From Nonomuraea thailandensis (GTDB taxonomy: Bacteria; Actinomycetota; Actinomycetes; Streptosporangiales; Streptosporangiaceae), in assembly GCF_024172165.1 (NCBI RefSeq), contig NZ_JAMZEB010000002.1:7771501-7835500 (forward strand): a stretch of 64,000 nt of DNA, written 5' to 3'. The position numbers and the translations under genes are program-made. The notes beneath the pieces were generated by a model. It saw nothing but the letters and a program-made list of their open reading frames with translations. It ran no database searches and was not told the DNA's origin. The first letter of the stretch is position 1. Every line of letters starts with the position of its first letter. Below are positions 52,792 to 62,420 of the stretch, one piece after another.

Positions 52792-54270
52792 CTAGAGCCT
52801 ACCGGTCAGCGCCTCCGCGGCCGCCTGCCCGCAGACGCCGGCCGACCCGTACGTGGCCAGGTGCACGGCGCCCAGATCCGACCGGGCGGGCAGGCCCATC
52901 TCCACCACCACGGCGTCCGTGCGGGCGCTGAGCAGGTGCCGCAGGGCCTCGGACTGCCAGGCGTAGCGGTGCACGTCCCTGACCACCACGACGAGCGGCC
53001 GCCCGGCGGCCAGGCCGATCACGCGCTCCAGCGCCGGCCCCGTGGCCTGGCCGGCGGACAGGCGGGCGACCTCGGTGCCGGGCAGCAGGCGGCGCAGCGG
53101 CTCGCCGACGCCCCACGGGGTGTTCTTGTCGATCGCCAGGTTCATCACCGGGGCCAGCTCCACCACGTACGGCGCCTCCTCGATGGGCAGCACCGGCGCG
53201 GTGGAGCGGCGGGTGACGCGGATCGCCCGGCGGGCCGCGGCCAGGCCGATCCGGCCGTCGGCGGGCACGGGGCTGCCCGAGGAGGTGGCCCATGAGGCCA
53301 GCTCGCGGACCCTTCGAGCGGCGTCGGCCAGACGCTCCTCGGGCAGCAGTCCTGCGGCCACCGCCGCCGCGATCGCGTCGCGGATCCCGGCGGCGGTGGC
53401 CTCGTCGGCACGCTCGCCGCCGACGCAGATCGCGTCCGCGCCGGCGGCGATGGCGCGGGCGGAGGCGCCCCCGATGCCGTACGCCCCCGACACCGCGGCC
53501 ATCTCGATGCCGTCAGTGATGATCAGCCCGTCGAACCCGAGCTCCTCCCGCAGCAGCCCGGTCAGCACCTTGGGGCTGAGGGTGGCGGGCCGCTCGGCGT
53601 CGTACGACGGCACGAGCAGGTGCCCGGTCATGACGACCTTGACCCCCTCGTCGATCGCCTCGCGGAAAGGGTGCAGGGCGTCCTCGATCCCGCTCTCGGC
53701 GACGACGGGCACGCCGTGGTGGGAGTCGACGGCGGTGTCGCCGTGCCCGGGGAAGTGCTTGGCGCTGGCGGCCACCCCGGCCGACTGCAGCCCGCGCACG
53801 AACGCCCTGGTGTGCCGGGCCACCAGCACCGGGTCGGCGCCGAACGCGCGCAGGCCGATGACCGGGTTGTCCGGGTTGGAGTTCACGTCGGCGGAGGGGG
53901 CGAAGTCGATGGTGATGCCGGCCCTGGCCAGGTCGCCCCCGAGATCCCTGGCCAGCGACTCGGTGAGCGCCACGTCGTCCACGACGCCCAGCGCGTACGC
54001 GCCGGGGCGGCTGCTGCCGGTCGCCACCTCCAGCCGAGTGACCTCGCCCGACTCCTCGTCCGTCCCGACCAGCACCGACGGGTTCTCCGCCCGCAGCGCC
54101 GCGGTGAGCTCGGCCACCTGGCCCGGGTCCGCGATGTTGCGCGAGAACAGCACGACGCCGGCCAGCCCGTCGCCGAGCCGGCGGCGCAGCCAGTCGGGGG
54201 GCGTGCGGCCGGCGAAACCGGGGAACAGCACGGCGTCGGCAAGGCGAAGCAGGTCACCGCTCAGGGGCAT
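52792..54270 (-). CDS. nagZ: Glycoside hydrolase family 3 beta-N-acetylhexosaminidase (NagZ-like)
   Basis: GH3 hexosaminidases remove GlcNAc from chitooligosaccharides or muropeptides. The 492-residue protein shows GDGLAGVVLFSRNIADPGQVAELTAALR, LVGTDEESGEVTRLE, NSNPDNPVIGLRAFG, the NagZ-type motif KHFPGHGDTAVDSHHGVPVV with its His/Asp pair, and the nucleophile Asp in FDGLIITDGIEMAAVSGAYG. No signal peptide is seen, so it is cytosolic (cell-wall recycling or chitobiose use). A perfect palindrome lies 12 nt before the start codon. It overlaps no gene but lies within the phoD-like terminal region. Confidence 0.92.
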   Translation of the reverse strand: MPLSGDLLRLADAVLFPGFAGRTPPDWLRRRLGDGLAGVVLFSRNIADPGQVAELTAALRAENPSVLVGTDEESGEVTRLEVATGSSRPGAYALGVVDDVALTESLARDLGGDLARAGITIDFAPSADVNSNPDNPVIGLRAFGADPVLVARHTRAFVRGLQSAGVAASAKHFPGHGDTAVDSHHGVPVVAESGIEDALHPFREAIDEGVKVVMTGHLLVPSYDAERPATLSPKVLTGLLREELGFDGLIITDGIEMAAVSGAYGIGGASARAIAAGADAICVGGERADEATAAGIRDAIAAAVAAGLLPEERLADAARRVRELASWATSSGSPVPADGRIGLAAARRAIRVTRRSTAPVLPIEEAPYVVELAPVMNLAIDKNTPWGVGEPLRRLLPGTEVARLSAGQATGPALERVIGLAAGRPLVVVVRDVHRYAWQSEALRHLLSARTDAVVVEMGLPARSDLGAVHLATYGSAGVCGQAAAEALTGRL

Positions 54271-54282
54271 GACCCGAAATCT

Positions 54283-54301
54283 AATAGGAAAGTTTCCTAT
54301 T
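54283..54301. promoter_or_regulatory. Perfect palindromic operator before nagZ
   Basis: AATAGGAAAGTTTCCTATT has 9-bp arms around one central base. GGAAA/TTTCC dyads are typical of ROK-family sugar repressors. It overlaps the stop codon of the phoD-like gene (54297), so nagZ has its own regulated promoter there. Confidence 0.65.
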
Positions 54302-55661
54302 TGCTAGAGGCATTTTCTGATGTCAGCCCGCTCCCCTTCGTGACGAACTCCGCCACCGTACGCACCGGCGCCCCCTTGCGGTCCACGAAGTCCACCGCGC
54401 GGAAGGCCACCCGCAACTCCTCGGAGCCGGCGGTGCACGACAAGTAACCGCGCCGGTCGTCGAAGAACCTCAGGTGCGGGTTGGCCGCCAGCACGGCGGG
54501 CCCGTCGGTCTCCGGGGGCATGCTGGTGATCGAGCTGCCCACGAACTCGACCCCGACCGTGGCCGAGTCCGGATCCAGGAAGTCGGCCTTCAGCTCGCCG
54601 GCCCAGGCGTTGTGCACGTCCCCGCTGAACACGGCCAGCCCCGGCGCGTTCACCCCCAGGATGCGGCCGCGCTGCGCCTGGTGGCCGTCCCAGGAGTCGG
54701 GGCGCAGGTTCGGCGCGGGCCCGGGCACGAAACGGCGGGCGAAGAACAGCGGCTGCACCAGCACCCGCCACCGGACCGGGCTGGTGACCAGGCGCGAGAG
54801 CAGCCACTGCTCCTGCGCGGCCCCGAGCATGGTGCCGGCGTCGCGGTGCTGCCGCACGTCGAGCACCATGAAGTCGGCCACCGTCCCGTACGTGCGCCGG
54901 CGGTACATCTGCAGGTTCCCGTCCTCCGGGCGCACCCTGATCGGCTGGTTCTCGTAGTACGCCTGGTAGGCCGCGCCCCTGCGGCGCAGGAACGCCGCCG
55001 ACCCGTCGCCCCGGCCCCGGTAGTTGTCGAGCACCTCGTGGTCGTCCCAGGTCGGCACCCAGGGCGCGGCGGCGTGCGCGGCCTGGAGGTCGGGATCGGT
55101 CTTGTAGCGGGCGTAGCGCTGGCGGTACTCGTGCAGCCGGCTCGTCTCGCCCGGCAACGGCCCGAGCGCCCGCACGACCCGGGCCGACTGGCGCGACTCG
55201 TAGATGTAGTCGCCCACGTGGAAGACGACGTCGGGCCGCTCGTCGGCGAGGTGGCGGTAGGCGGTGTAGAAGCCGTGCTCGTAGCGCTGGCAGCCGGCCA
55301 CCGCGAACCGCACGGGCCGCGCCGACTCCGGGTGGTCGGCCGTCCTGGTGCGCCCCACCGCGCTCTGCTGGCTGCCCGCCTTGAACCGGTAGAAGTAGTC
55401 GGTGCCCGCCCTGAGGCCGGCGACCCTGACGTGCACGCTGTGCGCCCAGACCGGCAGCGCCTGCGCGGTGCCCTGGCGCAGGCCGCGCGTGAAGCGCTCG
55501 TCCTCGGCGAGCTGCCAGCTCACCTCCACGGCCCTGGGCGCCATGCCGCCGGGCCGCCGGGGGTCGGTGCCGAGGGGGTCGGCGGCTAATCGGGTCCAGA
55601 GCACCACGCCGTCGGGCAGCGGCTCGCCGGAGGCGACGCCGAGGGTGAACGGGTTCGCCAT
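54297..55661 (-). CDS. PhoD-like alkaline phosphatase/phosphodiesterase without a signal peptide
   Basis: The 454-residue protein shows the PhoD pattern: an N-terminal Fn3-like domain (FTLGVASGEPLPDGVVLWTRLA... RVAGLRAGTDYFYRFKAG), then the metallophosphatase with VFHVGDYIYES, WVPTWDDHEVLDNY, YRRRTYGTVADFMVLDVRQHRD and VFSGDVHNAW. Typical PhoD enzymes are Tat-exported; here translation begins directly at MANPFTLGVAS with no signal, so a cytosolic location is predicted. Substrate is a phosphate mono- or diester. It lies 4 nt after fadA6 and may be co-transcribed with it, although a steroid link is not obvious. Confidence 0.9.
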   Translation of the reverse strand: MANPFTLGVASGEPLPDGVVLWTRLAADPLGTDPRRPGGMAPRAVEVSWQLAEDERFTRGLRQGTAQALPVWAHSVHVRVAGLRAGTDYFYRFKAGSQQSAVGRTRTADHPESARPVRFAVAGCQRYEHGFYTAYRHLADERPDVVFHVGDYIYESRQSARVVRALGPLPGETSRLHEYRQRYARYKTDPDLQAAHAAAPWVPTWDDHEVLDNYRGRGDGSAAFLRRRGAAYQAYYENQPIRVRPEDGNLQMYRRRTYGTVADFMVLDVRQHRDAGTMLGAAQEQWLLSRLVTSPVRWRVLVQPLFFARRFVPGPAPNLRPDSWDGHQAQRGRILGVNAPGLAVFSGDVHNAWAGELKADFLDPDSATVGVEFVGSSITSMPPETDGPAVLAANPHLRFFDDRRGYLSCTAGSEELRVAFRAVDFVDRKGAPVRTVAEFVTKGSGLTSENASSK

Positions 55662-55665
55662 GTCT

Positions 55666-56829
<1,164 letters not shown>

Positions 56830-56841
56830 CCCCGCATCGTA

Positions 56842-56855
56842 ACAAGCGCTTGGTC
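56842..56855. promoter_or_regulatory. KstR2 operator upstream of fadA6
   Basis: AACAAGCGCTTGGT is an exact match to AnCAAGnnCTTGnT, 13 nt before the fadA6 ATG. Confidence 0.85.
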
Positions 56856-56892
56856 TACACGGGAATGCCGTATGAGCAGGGGCAGTTAGGCG

Positions 56893-56906
56893 AACAAGCG
56901 ATTGTC
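56893..56906. promoter_or_regulatory. Weaker KstR2 operator upstream of kstR2
   Basis: AACAAGCGATTGTC keeps eight of the ten fixed consensus bases. It lies 21 nt before the kstR2 GTG and suggests autoregulation. Confidence 0.65.
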
Positions 56907-56926
56907 TGAGGGCCCATAATGGGAAC

Positions 56927-57595
56927 GTGACCACGCGAAAGAACTCCGGCACGGCCACCACCCCGGCCAAGCGTCAGCGCACGACCTCGTCGGGGTCGGC
57001 GTCCGAGCGCCGTGACCACCTCGTCAAGCTCGCCGCGGAGCTCTTCGCGCGCAAGGGCTTCCAAGCCACGACAGTACGCGAGATCGCCGACGAGGCCGGC
57101 ATCCTCTCCGGAAGTCTCTACCACCACTTCGACTCCAAGGAGACGATCGTCGACGAGGTGCTGTCCACCTTCCTCGACGACCTCATCGCCCGTTACCGCG
57201 CCGCCGTCGACACCAGCTCCGACGCCCGCACGGTGCTGTCGGAGATGGTCCGCATCGGCTTCGGCACGCTGGAGCCGCACCGCGCCGCGATCACGGTGAT
57301 GCAGAACGACTGGAACTACCTGCGCCAGTTCGAGCGCTTCAACTACCTCGTCAAGGCCGAGGACGAGGTCGAGCAGATCTGGGTCTCGCAGATCAAGGCC
57401 GGCCAGGCCGCGGGGCTGTTCAGGTCCGACGTCGACCCGAAGCTGACCTACCGGATGATCCGCGACACGATCTGGGTGGCGGTGCGCTGGTTCCGCCCCG
57501 GCGGCAGGCTCAACACCACGGCGCTGGCCGAGCACTACATCACGGTGCTCTTCGACGGGCTCGCGACGGGCGAGCGCACCACCCACAAGGGATGA
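56927..57595 (+). CDS. kstR2: TetR-family regulator KstR2
   Basis: KstR2 represses steroid C/D-ring catabolism and is released by HIP-CoA. The 222-residue protein has a basic, disordered N-terminus of about 25 residues, then the TetR helix-turn-helix (RRDHLVKLAAELFARKGFQATTVREIADEAGILSGSLYHHFDSKETIVDEVLSTFLDDLIARY), nearly the same as mycobacterial KstR2 in the recognition helix. The ligand domain ends FRSDVDPKLTYRMIRDTIWVAVRWFRPGG, also conserved. GTG start; CATAAT lies just upstream, so the transcript may be leaderless. It is divergent from fadA6 and overlaps the AlkD-like gene (ATGA). Confidence 0.93.
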   Translation: MTTRKNSGTATTPAKRQRTTSSGSASERRDHLVKLAAELFARKGFQATTVREIADEAGILSGSLYHHFDSKETIVDEVLSTFLDDLIARYRAAVDTSSDARTVLSEMVRIGFGTLEPHRAAITVMQNDWNYLRQFERFNYLVKAEDEVEQIWVSQIKAGQAAGLFRSDVDPKLTYRMIRDTIWVAVRWFRPGGRLNTTALAEHYITVLFDGLATGERTTHKG

Positions 57596-58272
57596 GCCTC
57601 GGCAAGGCGGTGCGGCTGGCACTGCAGGAGGCGGCCGAGCCCGGCAAGGCCGAGGCCATGCAGGCCTACATGAAGTCCACGATGCCGTTCCTGGGCGTGC
57701 AGGCCGTGCCCAGGCGCGCGGCGCTGCGGCGCGTCTTCGCCGGGCACCGGCTGGACAGCGCGCCGGAGTGGCGGCGGGCGGTGCTGACGCTGTGGCGGGA
57801 GGCCGAGTACCGCGAGGAGCGCTACGCCGCCGTCGAGCTGTCCGGCTACCACCTGTACCGCGAGTTCCAGACCCTCTACACGGTGCCGATGTACGAGGAG
57901 ATGATCGTCTCCGGCGCCTGGTGGGACCTGGTGGACGAGCTCGCCACGCACCGCGTCGGCGGGCTGCTGGCCGCCTACCCCGACTCGATGCGCCCGCTCA
58001 TGCTGGAGTGGGCGCACGACGGCGACCTGTGGAAGCGGCGCACCGCGATCCTGTGCCAGAACCGGTTCAGGTCCCGCACGGACACGGCGCTGCTGTACGC
58101 GTGCATCGAGCCGAGCCTGTCCGACAACGACTTCTTCGCCCGCAAGGCGATCGGATGGGCCTTACGCGAATACGCCAAGACCAACCCCGGCGAGGTCGTC
58201 CGGTACGTCAGGGCCAAGGGCATCTCGGGGCTCAGCCGCCGTGAGGCGCTGAAGAACATCCCCGTCACCTAG
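57592..58272 (+). CDS. DNA alkylation repair protein, AlkD-like HEAT-repeat glycosylase
   Basis: The 226-residue protein is made of paired helices of the AlkD/ALK HEAT-like type: MQAYMKSTMPFLGVQAVPRRAALRRVFAG, WRRAVLTLWREAEYREERYAAVELSGYH, GAWWDLVDELATHRVGGLLAAYPDSM, DLWKRRTAILCQNRFRSRTD and DNDFFARKAIGWALREYAKTNPGEVVRYV. AlkD removes bulky alkylated bases such as N3- and N7-alkylpurines. It overlaps kstR2 by 4 nt, so it is probably co-transcribed with the regulator, although no functional link is evident. Its 3' end overlaps the convergent LysR gene by 8 nt. Confidence 0.9.
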   Translation: MSLGKAVRLALQEAAEPGKAEAMQAYMKSTMPFLGVQAVPRRAALRRVFAGHRLDSAPEWRRAVLTLWREAEYREERYAAVELSGYHLYREFQTLYTVPMYEEMIVSGAWWDLVDELATHRVGGLLAAYPDSMRPLMLEWAHDGDLWKRRTAILCQNRFRSRTDTALLYACIEPSLSDNDFFARKAIGWALREYAKTNPGEVVRYVRAKGISGLSRREALKNIPVT

Positions 58273-59104
58273 TCCACAGGGCGTCCTGCACGGCCTGCAC
58301 CAGGGCCATCAGCTCCGGCGTGACGCGCTCCCGCGACCACGCCAGCGCGTACGTGATGCGCAGGTCCCCCGCCTCCAGCGGCACGAACCGCACGTCGTCC
58401 CGCCTGATGGTCCTGGCCAGGAGCTGCGGGATCGGCAGCAGCCCGGCGCCCGCCGCCACCAGGTCGAGCGCGGCGCCGAAGTCGTCGTCGGCCACCAGCC
58501 GGGAGCGGCCCGGCAGCCCCGGCCAGGGGCGGGTGCCCGGGGCGAGGAGCACGTGGCCGCCCAGCTCGCCGGCCGTCACCCGGGGGCGCGACTCCAGCAT
58601 GTGCCCGGCGGGGACGGCCAGGTGATCGACGGTGACGTGGAACCTGGCCGCCGTGACGAACTGCGCGGGCGCCGGCGTGGCGAGGATCGCCGCCGACACC
58701 TCCCCGTCCGACAGCGCCCGCGCCGCCGCGCTCCGGCCCGCCGCGCGCAGCTCCACCCCGATCGCCGGGGTGCGGCCCGCCAGCCGCCTGACGATCCGCG
58801 CCGCCAGCACGCCCACGAGCGACGGATAAGCCAGATGAATGGTCGGCCTGGCCAGCCTGGCCGCCTCCGCGCCGAACGCCTCGACCGACTCGATCACCTG
58901 CTCGGCGTGCGCGAGCAGCGCCTTGCCCGCCGCCGTGAGGCGCACCTCCCGGGCCGAGCGCTCGAAGAGCCGGGAGCCGGTGGCGCGTTCGAGCCGGGTG
59001 ATGGCCTGGCTCATGGCGGGCTGGGACATCCCGAGGTCGGCGGCGGCGGCCGAGAAGCTGAGCCGTTCGGCGACCCTGGCGAAGCAGTGGATCTCCCTGA
59101 GCAT
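58265..59104 (-). CDS. LysR-family regulator divergent from metE
   Basis: The 279-residue protein has a LysR winged-helix (MLREIHCFARVAERLSFSAAAADLGMSQPAMSQAITRLERATGSRLFERSAREVRLTAAG) and a periplasmic-binding-like effector domain (PTIHLAYPSLVGVLAARIVRRL...). It is divergent from metE with 84 nt between starts, the layout of MetR-metE, so control of methionine synthesis is likely. Candidate dyads in the gap are CACCA-ATCCA-TGGTG and GATCCAGATC. No ribosome-binding site precedes the ATG; GTG 59113 is an alternative start. Confidence 0.85.
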   Translation of the reverse strand: MLREIHCFARVAERLSFSAAAADLGMSQPAMSQAITRLERATGSRLFERSAREVRLTAAGKALLAHAEQVIESVEAFGAEAARLARPTIHLAYPSLVGVLAARIVRRLAGRTPAIGVELRAAGRSAAARALSDGEVSAAILATPAPAQFVTAARFHVTVDHLAVPAGHMLESRPRVTAGELGGHVLLAPGTRPWPGLPGRSRLVADDDFGAALDLVAAGAGLLPIPQLLARTIRRDDVRFVPLEAGDLRITYALAWSRERVTPELMALVQAVQDALWTR

Positions 59105-59188
59105 AAGCAGCACCAATCCATGGTGCACCACCTCCGCGGCGGTCGGCAGGATGCCAGCGACCTGATCCAGATCTAGGGAGCTGAAGAG

Positions 59189-61429
59189 ATGTCCTCCTTC
59201 CCCACGTCCACCGTGCTCGGATACCCGCGCATCGGGCCGCGACGGGAGCTCAAGCGGGCGCTGGAGTCGTACTGGAGCGGGCGCTCCACCCGCGCGGACC
59301 TCGACCGGGTGGGCGCCGGGCTGCGGGAGCGGACCTGGCGCCGGCTGGCGGAGCTCGGGCTGGACGGGCTGCCGTCGAACACGTTCTCCCTGTACGACCA
59401 GGTGCTGGACACGGCCGTGCTGCTCGGCGCCGTGCCTGAGCGCTACCGGGACGCCGCGGATCCCTACTTCGCGATGGCCCGCGGCACCGAGGGGCTGGCG
59501 CCGCTGCGGATGACGAAGTGGTTCGACACGAACTACCACTACATCGTGCCCGAGATCGGCCCTGACACGGTGTTCAAGCTGGACGCGAGCAAGCCGCTGG
59601 GCGAGGTGCGGGAGGCCCGGGCGCTGGGGTTCGAGACGCGGCCCGTGGTCGTCGGGCCGGTGACGTTCCTGCTGCTGGGCTCGGCGCTGGACCGGCTGGA
59701 CGAGGTGCTCGGCTGCTACGAGGAGCTGCTGGCCGCGCTGGCCGCGGAAGGGGTCGCGTGGGTGCAGCTCGACGAGCCGGCCCTGGTGGGCGACCGGACA
59801 CCCGGCGAGCTGGCCGCCGTGCGGGCGGCCTACGAGCGGCTGGGCTCGGCGGCGGCGCGGCCGGGACTGTTCGTGGCCTCGTACTTCGGCGACCTCGGGG
59901 AGTCGCTGCCGGTGCTGGCCGGCACGCCGGTGGAGGCCATCGGGGTGGACCTCGTGCGGGGCGGCGTGCCCGTGGCCGACCTGACGGGCAAGACCGTGGT
60001 GGCGGGCGTGGTGTCGGGGCGGGACGTGTGGCGGACCTCCCCCGGGCGCGCGCTGGCCGCCCTGGATGCCGTACGGGCCGCGCGGGTGGTGGTGAGCACG
60101 TCGTGCTCGCTGCTGCACGTGCCGTACTCGCTGGCCGGCGAGCCCGGCCTGGAGCCGGAGCTGAGGGGGCGGCTGGCGTTCGCGGAGGAGAAGGTGGCCG
60201 AGGTCGTGGCGCTGGCCGCCGCCCACGCCGCCGCCCGTGCCTCCGCCCGTGCCTCCGCCCGTGCCTCCGCCCGTGCCTTCGCCCGTGCCTCTACCCACGC
60301 CCTCGGCTCGGCGCCCGGCGTGCTGCCCGGTGACGACCAGCCGTCCGTGGCGCTGCCGCCGGAGCCGTCGCCGTCGCAGGAACGCTCCCCGTACGCCGTC
60401 CGCGCCGCCGCCCAGGCCGCGCACCTGCGGCTGCCGCCGCTGCCGACCACCACGATCGGCTCGTTCCCGCAGACCGGCGAGCTGCGCGCGGCCCGCGCGG
60501 CCGTGGCCGCCGGCACGCTGTCGCAGGCCGGCTACGAGCGGCGGGTAGAGGCGGAGATCGAGCGGGTGATCAGGGTCCAGGAGCGGCTCGGGCTCGACGT
60601 GCTCGTCCACGGGGAGCCCGAGCGCAACGACATGGTGCAGTACTTCGCCGAGCACCTCGACGGCTTCGCGGTCACCACGAACGGCTGGGTGCAGTCGTAC
60701 GGGTCGCGCTGCACCAGGCCGCCGATCCTGCACGGCGACGTCGCCCGCCCCGAGCCGATCACGGTGCGGTGGGCCGGGTACGCGCAGTCGCTGACGTCCC
60801 AGCCGGTCAAGGGCATGCTCACCGGGCCCGTCACGATCGTCGCCTGGTCGTTCGTGCGCGACGACCTGCCGCTGCGGGACGTCGTCCTCCAGGTGGCCGA
60901 CGCCATCGGGCAGGAGGTGCGCGACCTGGAGGCGGCCGGGCTGTCGATCATCCAGGTGGACGAGCCGGCCCTGCGCGAGCTGCTGCCCCTGCGCCGGTCC
61001 GCGCAGGCCGAGTACCTGGAGTGGGCGGTGGCGGCGTACCGGCGGGCCACGTCGGGGGCGAGCGAGCGCACCCAGATCCACACCCACCTGTGCTACTCGG
61101 ACGCCGACCAGATCCTCGCCGCCATCGACGGCCTGGACGCCGACGTCACCACCATCGAGTCGGCCCGGTCGGGGGCGCGCATCCTGGGGGCGGTGTCGGC
61201 GTTCGGGCGGGGGCTCGGGCCCGGCGTGTACGACATCCACTCGCCGCGGGTGCCGTCCGCCGAGGAGGTGGAGTCGCTGTTGCGGCGCACCGTTGAGGCG
61301 TTGCCGGTGGAGCGGGTCTGGGTCAACCCGGACTGCGGGCTGAAGACGCGTACGTACGAGGAGGTCGAGGCGTCGCTGGCCAACGTGGTGACGGCCACGC
61401 GCCGCCTGCGCTCAGCCCTGCCTCACTGA
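59189..61429 (+). CDS. metE: Cobalamin-independent methionine synthase
   Basis: MetE transfers a methyl group from methyltetrahydropteroyl-polyglutamate to homocysteine. The 746-residue protein has two TIM-barrel halves. The N-terminal half has VLGYPRIGPRRELKRALESYWSG, TKWFDTNYHYIVPE and VQLDEPALV. The C-terminal half has TTTIGSFPQTGELR, HGEPERNDMVQYFAEHLDGFAVT, and the zinc ligands in HTHLCYSD (His, Cys) and WVNPDCGLKTR (Cys). A low-complexity Ala/Arg/Ser insert (about residues 345-370) lies between the halves, encoded by a 12-nt repeat. The 84-nt leader is too short for a cobalamin riboswitch. LysR control is likely. Confidence 0.96.
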   Translation: MSSFPTSTVLGYPRIGPRRELKRALESYWSGRSTRADLDRVGAGLRERTWRRLAELGLDGLPSNTFSLYDQVLDTAVLLGAVPERYRDAADPYFAMARGTEGLAPLRMTKWFDTNYHYIVPEIGPDTVFKLDASKPLGEVREARALGFETRPVVVGPVTFLLLGSALDRLDEVLGCYEELLAALAAEGVAWVQLDEPALVGDRTPGELAAVRAAYERLGSAAARPGLFVASYFGDLGESLPVLAGTPVEAIGVDLVRGGVPVADLTGKTVVAGVVSGRDVWRTSPGRALAALDAVRAARVVVSTSCSLLHVPYSLAGEPGLEPELRGRLAFAEEKVAEVVALAAAHAAARASARASARASARAFARASTHALGSAPGVLPGDDQPSVALPPEPSPSQERSPYAVRAAAQAAHLRLPPLPTTTIGSFPQTGELRAARAAVAAGTLSQAGYERRVEAEIERVIRVQERLGLDVLVHGEPERNDMVQYFAEHLDGFAVTTNGWVQSYGSRCTRPPILHGDVARPEPITVRWAGYAQSLTSQPVKGMLTGPVTIVAWSFVRDDLPLRDVVLQVADAIGQEVRDLEAAGLSIIQVDEPALRELLPLRRSAQAEYLEWAVAAYRRATSGASERTQIHTHLCYSDADQILAAIDGLDADVTTIESARSGARILGAVSAFGRGLGPGVYDIHSPRVPSAEEVESLLRRTVEALPVERVWVNPDCGLKTRTYEEVEASLANVVTATRRLRSALPH
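60232..60291 (+). repeat. Five copies of a 12-nt unit inside metE
   Basis: CGCCCGTGCCTC is repeated five times (one copy ends in TT), encoding an RASA-type linker between the two MetE barrels. The reading frame is preserved because the unit is a multiple of three. Confidence 0.9.
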
Positions 61430-61911
61430 GAGCGCTGGTGGTCGGCCACCCTGGTGAGCAGGCCGACGAGCTGCTCGCGCTCGGCCCCGGTCAGGGACGC
61501 GAGCAGCTCCTCCTGCGCCCCCGCGAGCAGCCGGTCGAGCTCTTCAAGCTGCCGGACGCCCGCCGGCGTGACGGTGACGACGTTGCGCCGCCGGTCGTCG
61601 GGGTCGGGGCTGCGCTCGACCAGCCCGCGCCCGGCCAGCTCGTTCACGGCCGCCACGATGTCGCTGCGGTCGATGCCGGTACGCCGCCCCAGCGCGGCCT
61701 GGCTGGCGGGCCCGAACTCCTCCAGCGCGGCCAGCAGCGAGTAGTGGTGGCGGCGCAGCCCCGGCTCGGCGAGCGCCTGGTCGACCAGCCGGTTGGCGGA
61801 CGTCGCGACCTGGTTGACCAGCCTGCTGGGCAGGACGCGCAGCCTCCGCGGGATCGGGTCCTCGGCTCTCTCCACGCGATCAACGGTACCAACTCCATTG
61901 GCGCGACCCAC
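61423..61911 (-). CDS. MarR-family transcriptional regulator
   Basis: The 162-residue protein has the MarR winged helix: RLVNQVATSANRLVDQALAEPGLRRHHYSLLAALEEFGPASQAALGRRTGIDRSDIVAAVNELAGRGLVERSPDPDDRRRNVVTVTPAGVRQLEELD. It is divergent from the SnoaL-like gene, with a perfect TTGGT-ACA-ACCAA dyad in between, so it probably represses that gene and itself. GTG 61911 (GGGAG just upstream) was chosen; GTG 61875 is an alternative. Its stop codon overlaps the metE end by 7 nt. Confidence 0.9.
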   Translation of the reverse strand: MGRANGVGTVDRVERAEDPIPRRLRVLPSRLVNQVATSANRLVDQALAEPGLRRHHYSLLAALEEFGPASQAALGRRTGIDRSDIVAAVNELAGRGLVERSPDPDDRRRNVVTVTPAGVRQLEELDRLLAGAQEELLASLTGAEREQLVGLLTRVADHQRSQ

Positions 61912-61942
61912 AATCTCCCTGTATCGTTAGTGTCATAAACAT

Positions 61943-61955
61943 TGGTACAACCAAC
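61943..61955. promoter_or_regulatory. Candidate MarR operator
   Basis: TTGGTACAACCAA is a perfect 5-bp-arm inverted repeat between the divergent MarR and SnoaL-like genes. A related arrangement of ACCAA and TTGG occurs inside the marR 5' end (61888-61901). Confidence 0.65.
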
Positions 61956-61973
61956 AGATTTAGGGAGAGTCCC

Positions 61974-62420
61974 ATGCCCGCCACCGAGACCGACCGCACG
62001 GACGTCACCCAGCTCGTCTACCGCCTCTACGCCTGCATGGACGAGGGCCGCTTCACGGACCTGCCGTCCGTCTTCGCGCACGACATCAGCGTCCGCACCC
62101 CCGGCGGCCTGGCCGCGGGCCGCGACGCCGTCATCGCCCAGGCCTCCCGCAACCACTCCACCACCGAGCGGGTCCAGCACTTCGTGCACAACCCGCTCGT
62201 GGACGTGGACGGCGACCACGCCACCGTGCGGGCGGACGTGGTCGTGACCTTCACCTCCGCCGACACGCCGGAAGGCCGCACCGCCCCCGAGCCCCGCTAC
62301 ACCCTCAGCGAGCGCTTCCACTACGAGGCCACCCGCTCCCCCGAGGGCTGGCGCCTGTCACGCGTCGACGGCACCCCCGTGTGGGCCCGCGGCACGAACC
62401 CGCCGGCCGCTCAGGCGTAA
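61974..62420 (+). CDS. SnoaL/NTF2-like protein
   Basis: The 148-residue protein has the NTF2-like fold: VTQLVYRLYACMDEGRFTDLPSVFAHDISVRTPGGLAAGRDAVIAQASRNHSTTERVQHFVHNPLVDVDGDHATVRADVVVTF and FHYEATRSPEGWRLSRVDGTPVW. Such proteins act as small-molecule isomerases, cyclases or binding proteins. AGGGAG precedes the ATG. Being under a MarR dyad, it may respond to a phenolic or hydrophobic compound. It overlaps the convergent GNAT gene by 10 nt. Confidence 0.88.
   Translation: MPATETDRTDVTQLVYRLYACMDEGRFTDLPSVFAHDISVRTPGGLAAGRDAVIAQASRNHSTTERVQHFVHNPLVDVDGDHATVRADVVVTFTSADTPEGRTAPEPRYTLSERFHYEATRSPEGWRLSRVDGTPVWARGTNPPAAQA

Noticed and set aside
59105..59188. Cobalamin riboswitch before metE
   Set aside because: Only 84 nt separate the LysR and metE starts and no conserved B12-box is seen; a LysR operator explains the gap better.
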